Assembly (NCBI GenBank): GCA_902493515.1
Contig: CABUPE010000001.1
Coordinates: 81,741-145,740 of the forward strand
Source: an uncultured Collinsella sp.
Lineage (GTDB): Bacteria; Actinomycetota; Coriobacteriia; Coriobacteriales; Coriobacteriaceae
Direction: 5' to 3'
DNA: 64,000 bases
In this document: piece by piece, positions 57,675-64,000 of the stretch
Layout: the number at the start of each line of letters is the position of its first letter
Position numbering within the stretch: the first letter of the stretch is position 1
Notes under the pieces: generated by a model
Told to the model about the DNA's origin: nothing
Seen by the model: the letters and a program-made list of their open reading frames with translations, nothing else
The model's database searches: none
Position numbers and translations under genes: made by a program

Positions 57675-57907
57675 GCGGAAACTGCGTCCCGGAATTTGGC
57701 TTCAGAGTGGGATGCGTTTTCCGCTTTGAGGCCGCTTGGGAAAGCGCGACCCGGAATCCGGCGTCAGAATGGGATGTGCTTTCCTTTTGCGGTCTTTGGC
57801 GGAAACTGCGTCCCAGATCCCGCGCTCAGAACGGGATGCATTTTCCGATTGAGGCCTCGAGCGGAAATGCATCCCAGTCTTTTGCGAAAAACGGGACGCG
57901 CTTTCCG
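57675..57907 (+). repeat. Array of four tandem hairpin units, about 62 bp each
   Basis: Each unit has a left arm like GCGGAAACTGCGTCCC, a loop of about 18 nt containing TCAGA in three units, and a right arm like GGGATGCGTTTTCC. Units start at 57675, 57738, 57799 and 57861; right arms start at 57709, 57771, 57833 and 57893. Arms are alike between units but vary, and loops are variable. It is not a CRISPR: the units are themselves palindromes and spacers are not unique of fixed size. This fills the 653-base gene-free stretch before the GH5 gene. Confidence 0.85.
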
Positions 57908-58086
57908 GCGCTTACTTCCGACGTGCGTGCACATCTCGGGCCCGCCCGCCCCGGACATTCCTCCCACTTTTGCGCCACTTTGTAGACCGTTCGGTCGCCT
58001 GTCCGCACGCGCGGGTATACTCAAAACGATACTTTTCCTATGCAATACGATGCAGGTTCGACCTGCGCGATTCGAAGGGGGCCGTG

Positions 58087-59148
58087 ATGGAGAGGATTCT
58101 CGGCGTTAATCTCTCTGGCTGGTTTATTCCCGAGCCCTGGGTGACCCCGTCGCTCTATGCAGCGACCGGAGCATCCAATGCAGCCGAGCTGCAGGAGGCT
58201 ATGGGCACCGCTGCCTATAACGAGCGCATGCGTCGCCATTACGAGACGTTTGTGAGCGAGGACGATTTTCGTCGTATGGCGCAGATCGGTCTCAACGCGG
58301 TGCGCCTGCCGGTGCCGTGGTATGCCTTTGGCTCGCAGGAGTCCGACGCTTCCTACATCTCGGTCGTCGATTATATCGACCGTGCTATTGAGTGGGCCGC
58401 CAAGTACAACATCCGCGTACTGCTCGATTTGGCAACTGTACCCGGCGGTCAGGGCGATTCCAACGATTCGCCCACGACGCCGGAAGTCGTCGCTGAGTGG
58501 CATTCGTCCACCAATGGCCGTCACGTTGCGCTCGATGTGCTCGAGCGCCTGGCCGATCGCTATGGTGAGGCCGAGAGCCTGCTGGGTATCGAGCTGTTGG
58601 ATACGCCGCAGATGAGCGTACGCAAGAGCCTCTTTACCATGACGGACGGTATTCCGGCGCACTACCTGCGCAACTTCTATCGCGATGCCTACGAGCTCGT
58701 TCGTTCGTATATGCCCGAGGATAAGATTGTCGTCTTTTCCTCTTCGGGACACCCTGGCGAGTGGAAGCACTTTATGCGCGGTGCCAAGTACAAGAACGTC
58801 TACATGGACCTTCACCTGTACCATTACCGCGACGAGTATGCGCTCGACATCACGAGCCCCCGCGGTTTGACGACGGCGATTTCGCGCAACAAGCGTGAGC
58901 TCAAAGAGGCGGCCGCAACTGGGTTCCCCGTGCTGGTGGGCGAATGGTCGGGCGCGGCGATTTTTGCCAACTCGTCGGTTACGCCCGAGGGTCGCAATGC
59001 CTACGAGCGCGTGTTTATCGCCAACCAGCTGGCATCGTTTGCGCCGGCGGCTGGCTGGTTCTTCCAAACGTGGAAGACCGAGAAGCGTATTGCAGCATGG
59101 GACGCCCGCGCGGCACTCGGCACGCTCGAGCGCGGCATGATTGAATAG
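58087..59148 (+). CDS. GH5-like protein (exo-beta-1,3-glucanase type) lacking the acid/base Glu
   Basis: Protein of 353 residues with a TIM barrel related to exo-glucanases of family 5. It opens ILGVNLSGWFIPEPWVTPSL, then YETFVSEDDFRRMAQIGLNA with VRLPVPWYAFGS after it. The nucleophile Glu286 is kept in LVGEWSGAA. The acid/base position, normally GIELLNEP, reads GIELLDTP (Asp172-Thr173), so the catalytic Glu is absent. The DLHG motif is also changed to DLATVPGG. There is no signal peptide. AAGGGGG precedes ATG 58087; rsmI starts 7 nt after the stop. It may be a pseudoenzyme, or have an altered mechanism. Confidence 0.8.
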   Translation: MERILGVNLSGWFIPEPWVTPSLYAATGASNAAELQEAMGTAAYNERMRRHYETFVSEDDFRRMAQIGLNAVRLPVPWYAFGSQESDASYISVVDYIDRAIEWAAKYNIRVLLDLATVPGGQGDSNDSPTTPEVVAEWHSSTNGRHVALDVLERLADRYGEAESLLGIELLDTPQMSVRKSLFTMTDGIPAHYLRNFYRDAYELVRSYMPEDKIVVFSSSGHPGEWKHFMRGAKYKNVYMDLHLYHYRDEYALDITSPRGLTTAISRNKRELKEAAATGFPVLVGEWSGAAIFANSSVTPEGRNAYERVFIANQLASFAPAAGWFFQTWKTEKRIAAWDARAALGTLERGMIE

Positions 59149-59154
59149 GTTGAT

Positions 59155-60033
59155 ATGACGCAAAACAGCGCCCGCACGGGCAAACTTTATGTGGTCGGTA
59201 CGCCCATCGGTAATCTGGGCGACCTGTCTCCGCGCGTCGGCGAGGCATTTGCCGCCGCCGACGCCGTCTGCTGCGAGGACACGCGTGTGACCTCAAAATT
59301 GCTGATGCACCTAGGCATCTCCAAGCCGCTCGTTCGTTGCGACGAGAACGTGATCGCAAGTCGCGCCGCCGGCCTGGTCGACCGTCTGCTGGCGGGGGAG
59401 ACCCTCGCCTTTGCCTCGGATGCCGGCATGCCGAGCGTGTCCGATCCCGGCCAGGCGCTGGTCGAGGCGGCGCGCGAGGCGGATGTGCCTGTCGAGGTTA
59501 TTCCCGGCCCCTCTGCTTGCGTCACGGCGCTCGTATCGTCCGGTATTCCCTGCGAACATTTCTTCTTCGAAGGCTTTTTGGGTCGCAAGCACGGCGACCG
59601 CGTGCGCCGACTGCAGCGCCTTGCCGTCGTCCCCGGCGCGCTCATCTTCTACGAGTCTCCACATCGCATCGTCGCGACGCTCGAGGCCGTGGCCGAGGTC
59701 TTTCCCCAGCGCGATGTTGCCGTCTGCCGCGAGCTCACCAAACTGCACGAGGAAGTCTTGCGTGGATCCGCCGCCCAGCTAACCGAGGAGCTGCGCGCCC
59801 GTGGCGAGGTAAAGGGCGAGATCGCGCTGGTCATCGCGCCGCCGAGTGAGGACGAGGAGGCCGGCATCGCGCCGGTTGGAGCCGCAGCGGTAGACCCTGA
59901 CGAAGCCCTACGCGAGGACATTCGCACCGCGCTCGAGGAGGGGGAGCCCGCCTCTGCGGTGGCAAAGCGCCTGTCTCAGAAGTACTCGCGCCGCAAGCGC
60001 GATGTCTATGCCATGGTGCTCGATATGCAATAG
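59155..60033 (+). CDS. rsmI: 16S rRNA 2'-O-methyltransferase RsmI
   Basis: SAM-dependent enzyme of 292 residues that methylates C1402 of 16S rRNA. GKLYVVGTPIGNLGDLSPR is the family start; CEDTR (about 42-46), FASDAGMPSVSDPG (about 84-97) and IPGPSACVTAL follow. The C-terminal part carries an acidic insert (EDEEAGIAPVGAAAVDPDEA) before the final helix domain. It is 70 nt before metG; metG, rsmA and tatD follow in a translation-linked block. Confidence 0.95.
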   Translation: MTQNSARTGKLYVVGTPIGNLGDLSPRVGEAFAAADAVCCEDTRVTSKLLMHLGISKPLVRCDENVIASRAAGLVDRLLAGETLAFASDAGMPSVSDPGQALVEAAREADVPVEVIPGPSACVTALVSSGIPCEHFFFEGFLGRKHGDRVRRLQRLAVVPGALIFYESPHRIVATLEAVAEVFPQRDVAVCRELTKLHEEVLRGSAAQLTEELRARGEVKGEIALVIAPPSEDEEAGIAPVGAAAVDPDEALREDIRTALEEGEPASAVAKRLSQKYSRRKRDVYAMVLDMQ

Positions 60034-60102
60034 ATGGAGGATATCCAGCCCTTGCGTTAGAATCATCCCCTGTATGCAACGTTTTTCTGGAGGACAGACC
60101 CC

Positions 60103-61704
60103 ATGGATCAAACCAAGCCTTCGTTCTTTATCACGACGCCCATCTACTACGTCAACGCCGATCCGCACCTGGGCACGGCTTATTCCACCATCATCGCCGA
60201 CGTCCAGGCTCGCTATCGCCGCTCCGCCGGCTATAACGTCAAGTTCCTGACCGGCATGGACGAGCACGGCGAGAAGGTCGCCGAGGCCGCAGCCAAGCAC
60301 AACATGACGCCGCAGGAGTGGACCGACAGCCAGGCTCCGCACTTCAAGGAGCTTTGGAGCAAGCTCGAGATCTCCAACGACGACTTCATCCGCACCACCG
60401 AGCCGCGCCAGCATCATGCCGTGCAGTACCTGTGGGAGCGCATGAAGGAGTCCGGCTACCTGTATAAGGGCAGCTACGACGGTTGGTATTGCGTGCCTGA
60501 CGAGACCTACTTCACTGATACGCAGGTCCAGAAGGGCGACGAGGAGTACGGCAGCGTCGGCCAGCACCTGTGCCCCGACTGCCACCGTCCGCTTGAGCGC
60601 GTGCAGGAGGAGTCCTACTTCTTTAAGCTTTCCGCCTTCCAGGACAAGCTGCTCAAGCTCTATGACGAGCACCCCGACTTTGTCGAGCCCGCGTTCCGTA
60701 TGAACGAGGTGCGCAGCTTTGTCGAGGGCGGCCTCAACGACCTTTCCGTGAGCCGTACGAGCTTTGACTGGGGCATCCAAGTTCCGTTTGACGAGGGCCA
60801 CGTGACCTATGTGTGGTTCGACGCGCTGCTCAACTATATGACGGCTGTCGGCTACGGTGTCGATACCGACGAGGCCCGTGCCGAGCTGGCCTATCGCTGG
60901 CCCGCGCAGTTCCACATCGTGGGCAAGGACATCATCCGTTTCCACTGCGTCATTTGGCCGGCCATGCTCATGGCCATTGGCGAGGCCCTGCCCGAGCACG
61001 TCTTTGCCCATGGCTTCCTGACCGTGCGCAATGCCGAGACCGGCAAGGCCGAGAAGATGTCCAAGAGCCGCGGCAACGCCATCGCTCCGCAGGACGTTAT
61101 CGACATGCTGGGCGTCGAGGGCTATCGCTACTACTTCATGACCGACGTCGTCCCCGGCACCGACGGTGCCATCAGCTTCGATCGCATGGAGCAGGTCTAC
61201 AACGCCGACCTGGCCAACAGCTGGGGCAACCTTATCTCGCGTTCGCTCAACATGAGCGGCAAGTACTTTGACGGTTGCGCGCCCGCCAAGCCCGCATCGT
61301 TCGATGCGTTCGACAACCCGCTGGCAAAGATCGCCGATGGTCTGGTCGACCGCTACATGGCCAAGATGGACGTGCTCGATTACGGTGGAGCCAAGGACGA
61401 GGTCATGGAGCTCATCCACGCCGCCAACCACTACATCGAGGACTCCGAGCCTTGGGCACTTGCCAAGGACGAGGCCAAGGCTGACGAGCTGGCGTTTGTG
61501 ATCTACAACCTGCTCGAGGCCATCCGCATTGCCGCCCACCTGCTGATGCCGCTCATGCCCCAGACTTCTGCCGAGGCCCTGCGCCGCCTGTCCTGCGAGG
61601 ACGAGGCCGCGACCGACGACCTCAAGGGCATTTGCGTTTGGGGCCTGCTTGCCGGTGGTCAGCCTGTCGAGAAGGGCGATCCGCTGTTCCCGCGTCTGGG
61701 CTAA
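60103..61704 (+). CDS. metG: Methionine-tRNA ligase
   Basis: Class I synthetase of 533 residues. HIGH motif as HLGTAY (about 21-26), KMSKS loop AEKMSKSRGNAI (about 316-327). One zinc knuckle is visible, CPDC (about 160) with the other pair degenerate (YGSVGQHLCPDC). The anticodon-binding helix bundle is at about 370-530. There is no C-terminal EMAP/Trbp domain. TGGAGGA precedes the ATG. Confidence 0.97.
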   Translation: MDQTKPSFFITTPIYYVNADPHLGTAYSTIIADVQARYRRSAGYNVKFLTGMDEHGEKVAEAAAKHNMTPQEWTDSQAPHFKELWSKLEISNDDFIRTTEPRQHHAVQYLWERMKESGYLYKGSYDGWYCVPDETYFTDTQVQKGDEEYGSVGQHLCPDCHRPLERVQEESYFFKLSAFQDKLLKLYDEHPDFVEPAFRMNEVRSFVEGGLNDLSVSRTSFDWGIQVPFDEGHVTYVWFDALLNYMTAVGYGVDTDEARAELAYRWPAQFHIVGKDIIRFHCVIWPAMLMAIGEALPEHVFAHGFLTVRNAETGKAEKMSKSRGNAIAPQDVIDMLGVEGYRYYFMTDVVPGTDGAISFDRMEQVYNADLANSWGNLISRSLNMSGKYFDGCAPAKPASFDAFDNPLAKIADGLVDRYMAKMDVLDYGGAKDEVMELIHAANHYIEDSEPWALAKDEAKADELAFVIYNLLEAIRIAAHLLMPLMPQTSAEALRRLSCEDEAATDDLKGICVWGLLAGGQPVEKGDPLFPRLG

Positions 61705-61743
61705 GACGCAGCGCGCCATATCGGCAATTTGCTGTTTAGCTGT

Positions 61744-61774
61744 AAGGGCATGGCCGCCACGGTCCATGCCCTTT
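61744..61774 (+). terminator. Terminator of metG
   Basis: AAGGGCATGG (61744-61753) pairs with CCATGCCCTT (61764-61773) with a short inner stem, then TTGTTTC. Confidence 0.8.
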
Positions 61775-61811
61775 TGTTTCAAGACGCCGCCATCATGCTG
61801 AGGAGGCAACC

Positions 61812-62672
61812 ATGACAACTTCGCCTTTGGCAAACTCCACGGCCACCAGGGAGCTGCTGGAGGAGTTTGGCCTTGCGACCAAGCATCGCCTGGGCCAGAA
61901 CTTCCTGATCGACAACCATGTAATTGAGCGCATTTGCGAGCTTGCCGAGCTTGCAGGCGATGAGCGCGTGCTCGAGGTTGGTCCGGGCGTTGGTACGCTC
62001 ACGCTTGCGCTGTTGCAGGAGGCGGCGTGCGTCACGTCGATCGAGGCCGATCCCGAGCTCGAGCCGGTGCTCGATGCTCACGCCGCCGACTACGCCAACT
62101 TCCGCTTTATCATGGGCGACGCGCTTAAGGTGACGCCGGAGCAGATTGAGCAGGCCGCCGGCGGTGAGCCGACGGTATTTGTCGCGAACTTGCCCTATAA
62201 CGTGGCGGCGACGATCATCTTGCAGTTCTTCCAGACGATGCCCGCGCTCAAGCGTGCCGTGGTCATGGTGCAAAAGGAGGTTGCCGATCGCATTGCCGCA
62301 GTGCCGGGCAACAAGACCTATGGCGGCTATACGGCAAAGCTCGGCCTGTATGCGCAGGTGACGGGTCGCTTTGAGGTGCCGCCGCGTTGCTTTATGCCGG
62401 CGCCGCACGTGGACTCGGCCGTCGTGCGTATCGACCGTGTTGACGGCGTGGTGCCCGAAGGACTCGACCGCGAGTTTGTGGCCCGCGTGATTGATGCTGC
62501 ATTTGCCCAGCGTCGCAAGACCATCCGCAATTCCATGAGCGCCAACGGTTTTGCCAAGGACGTGCTCGATGCCGCTTTTGAGGTTTGCGGTATCGCACCC
62601 ACCACGCGCGCCGAGACGCTCGATGTTGCCGACTTTGTCCGTCTGGCCCGGGAGCTAATCCATGACGCCTAA
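61812..62672 (+). CDS. rsmA: 16S rRNA dimethyladenosine transferase
   Basis: Enzyme of 286 residues that dimethylates A1518 and A1519 of 16S rRNA. KHRLGQNFLID (about 26-36) opens the domain; VLEVGPGVGTLTLAL is the SAM site (motif I). FVANLPYNVAATII (about 118-131) is the catalytic NLPY motif. AGGAGG precedes ATG 61812. It overlaps tatD by 11 nt. Confidence 0.96.
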   Translation: MTTSPLANSTATRELLEEFGLATKHRLGQNFLIDNHVIERICELAELAGDERVLEVGPGVGTLTLALLQEAACVTSIEADPELEPVLDAHAADYANFRFIMGDALKVTPEQIEQAAGGEPTVFVANLPYNVAATIILQFFQTMPALKRAVVMVQKEVADRIAAVPGNKTYGGYTAKLGLYAQVTGRFEVPPRCFMPAPHVDSAVVRIDRVDGVVPEGLDREFVARVIDAAFAQRRKTIRNSMSANGFAKDVLDAAFEVCGIAPTTRAETLDVADFVRLARELIHDA

Positions 62673-63579
62673 TGCCGAACGCGTGACGTTTACCAAGAAA
62701 AAGAAGACGGTTGCTTGTCCCGTGCCCTTGGCGCCGCTTGCCGACACGCATGCACATCTGCTTTCGTTTTGGGGCAAGGATGTGCCCGAGACGCTCGTGC
62801 GCGCCAAAGCCGCGGGCGTCGACCTGTTGGTGACGATGTTCGACCCCATTGCCGACAAGCGCAGCGTGGCGGACTATAGCGACTGGCTGGTGCGCGAGAT
62901 TCTTCCGATGCAGGATATCCCGCAGATCAAGTATCTTGCCGGCGTGCATCCGTATGGCGCGCCGGACTATACCGACGACGTTCATGCACAGGTCGTTGCG
63001 GCACTTGATGACCCCTTATGCGCCGGTATTGGCGAAATCGGCCTGGACTACCACATGGACTATGACGACGATATCGCGCCGGCACCCCATAACGTGCAGA
63101 TTGATTGCATGGCGCGCCAGCTCGAGCTTGCCGTGCGCCGCAATGTGCCGGTGGAGCTGCACCTGCGTCACGAGGACTCGGATGGGGAGCGCACCTCGCA
63201 CGTTGATGCGTACAACGTGCTTCGTGAGGTGGGCGTGCCCCAGGCCGGTTGTGTGCTGCACTGTTTTGGCGAGGACCGCGCCACGATGGAGCGCTTTGTG
63301 GAGCTGGGCTGCTATATCGCCTATGGTGGTGCGGCCACCTTTAAGCGCAACGACGACGTGCGCGAGGCATTTGCGGCAACCCCACTCGATCGAATTTTGT
63401 TCGAGACGGATTGCCCGTATATGGCTCCAGAGCCCATCCGCGGTCTTGAATGCGAGCCCGCAATGATCTCCATTACGGCAAACACGCTGGTCAACGACCG
63501 TGTCGATCGTACCGGCGAGGATGCTGAGGCAATCGCGCGAGCAGCTTGGGAAAATGCCTGTAAACTTTTTCAAAAATAG
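62662..63579 (+). CDS. tatD: TatD-family metal-dependent hydrolase
   Basis: Protein of 305 residues of the TatD DNase family. Metal ligands appear as ADTHAHL (about 27-33), GEIGLDYH (about 122-129), VELHLRHED (about 160-168, normally HxR), HCF (about 196) and FETDCPYMAPE (about 251-261). Residues 1-25 are an extra basic leader (TFTKKKKT). It overlaps rsmA by 11 nt, a common gene pair. Confidence 0.93.
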   Translation: MTPNAERVTFTKKKKTVACPVPLAPLADTHAHLLSFWGKDVPETLVRAKAAGVDLLVTMFDPIADKRSVADYSDWLVREILPMQDIPQIKYLAGVHPYGAPDYTDDVHAQVVAALDDPLCAGIGEIGLDYHMDYDDDIAPAPHNVQIDCMARQLELAVRRNVPVELHLRHEDSDGERTSHVDAYNVLREVGVPQAGCVLHCFGEDRATMERFVELGCYIAYGGAATFKRNDDVREAFAATPLDRILFETDCPYMAPEPIRGLECEPAMISITANTLVNDRVDRTGEDAEAIARAAWENACKLFQK

Positions 63580-63582
63580 TTC

Positions 63583-63611
63583 TTGCGTTCGCGATGGCGC
63601 TCCGTTATTCT
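63583..63611 (+). promoter_or_regulatory. Promoter of tRNA-Leu
   Basis: TTGCGT (63583-63588), a 17-nt spacer and TATTCT (63606-63611), 11 nt before the tRNA. Confidence 0.75.
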
Positions 63612-63622
63612 AATTCCTGCAC

Positions 63623-63709
63623 GCGGGCGTGGCGGAATTGGCAGACGCGTACGGTTCAGGTCCGTATGGGGGCAACCCCATGAAGGTTCAAGTCCTTTCG
63701 CCCGCACCA
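63623..63709 (+). tRNA. tRNA-Leu (anticodon CAG)
   Basis: Acceptor GCGGGCG pairs with CGCCCGC; anticodon loop TTCAGGT; a long variable arm (TGGGGGCAACCCCA) marks a class II tRNA; T-arm AAGGTTCAAGTCCTT; CCA encoded (63707-63709). Confidence 0.96.
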
Positions 63710-63720
63710 TTAAATTAAAG

Positions 63721-63745
63721 AGCTCCCAGCAATGGGAGCTTTTTT
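63721..63745 (+). terminator. Terminator of tRNA-Leu
   Basis: AGCTCCCA (63721-63728) and TGGGAGCT (63733-63740), then TTTTTG. Confidence 0.93.
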
Positions 63746-63832
63746 GTTATGGGCCGTTTTTGGCAGATTTGACATATCGATTTCGCGCGGTAGATGCCCC
63801 TGTGGTCAAAAAGTGGCAAATATGAGTACTGA

Positions 63833-63855
63833 CATGAAAATAGAGACATTTCATG
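63833..63855. repeat. Inverted repeat in the terminal intergenic region
   Basis: CATGAAA (63833-63839) and TTTCATG (63849-63855) with a 9-nt loop. The rest of 63746-64000 is AT-rich, without a credible reading frame; it may hold the control region of a gene beyond the window. Confidence 0.4.
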
Positions 63856-64000
63856 AAGCCATTTTTGCTCATTTTACGCAACAGATGTACGCTAATTTGG
63901 CTCAACCTTGAGACAAAATGAAGTAATTTCGATAGACCTCGGGTGGCGCGCGCAGACGTGGTGTAAGAGCGTCCTGAGGTCCGTCGCTGCAAGTCCCGAT

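Noticed and set aside
57675..57907. The tandem repeats as a CRISPR array.
   Set aside because: The units are palindromes of about 46 nt with 15-nt gaps, arms vary, and no cas genes are nearby.
63747..63992. An 81-residue frame on the minus strand after tRNA-Leu.
   Set aside because: No ribosome site, a composition unlike real proteins of this genome, and it crosses the tRNA terminator side; the region looks like AT-rich control DNA.

Overview
The window looks like a chromosome segment of a high-GC gut actinobacterium of the class Coriobacteriia, most likely Collinsella or a close relative. This is inferred from protein style, GC-rich codon use, the mixture of mannose-family PTS, ECF metal transport, a tad pilus locus and HicAB, and many palindromic intergenic repeats. 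No 16S gene is present, so the genus is an inference.

Layout. 1-514 is the end of an EamA permease. 697-11744 is a sugar-amine uptake and breakdown region: a mannose-type PTS (IIAB, IIC, IID) and a SIS-domain deglycase form one operon. It is followed by a HAD phosphatase, a YitT membrane protein, a GntR/UTRA regulator, recQ, a second GntR/UTRA regulator and a second SIS deglycase. The two SIS proteins resemble FrlB/GfrE/GfrF/FraB enzymes, so an Amadori-compound substrate (fructoselysine or glucoselysine) is the best guess. 11.8-19.0 kb holds housekeeping genes (a lactate/2-hydroxyacid dehydrogenase, metA, 5-formyl-THF cyclo-ligase, a large M16C peptidase) with a hicAB toxin-antitoxin pair. 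18.8-24.0 kb is accessory: an AlbA_2/ATPase regulator with iterated upstream sites, an HNH nuclease and several small or unknown proteins. 24.0-35.4 kb has tRNA-Val, an EamA permease, a DUF4012 protein, glmM, an M32 carboxypeptidase, and pheST preceded by a T-box. 35.5-38.4 kb is a CbiMQO-type ECF metal importer with an upstream site matching the NikR pattern. 38.4-46.8 kb has a phospholipase C-like protein, a nuclease-fold protein, pyruvate kinase, a Ca2+-type P-ATPase with a ribosome-site-hiding leader, and rsgA. 47.0-56.6 kb is a compact tad/Flp pilus operon (cpaB, tadZ, tadA, tadB, tadC, flp, pilin-like and TadE/TadG-like genes, DUF192); no prepilin peptidase is in view. 56.7-57.2 kb is a possible new toxin-antitoxin pair. 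57.3-64.0 kb has tRNA-Phe with a duplicated 3' end, a four-unit hairpin array, a GH5-like protein lacking its acid/base glutamate, rsmI, metG, rsmA, tatD and tRNA-Leu.

The most striking non-coding content is the number of distinct palindromic or multi-stem intergenic elements. One family has three copies (7.6, 29.4 and 32.8 kb). Its two closest copies differ by paired changes that keep the stems, which is the mark of selection on structure. Another family (4.6, 6.7 and 14.7 kb) sits next to terminators, and two copies lie directly in front of ribosome-binding sites.
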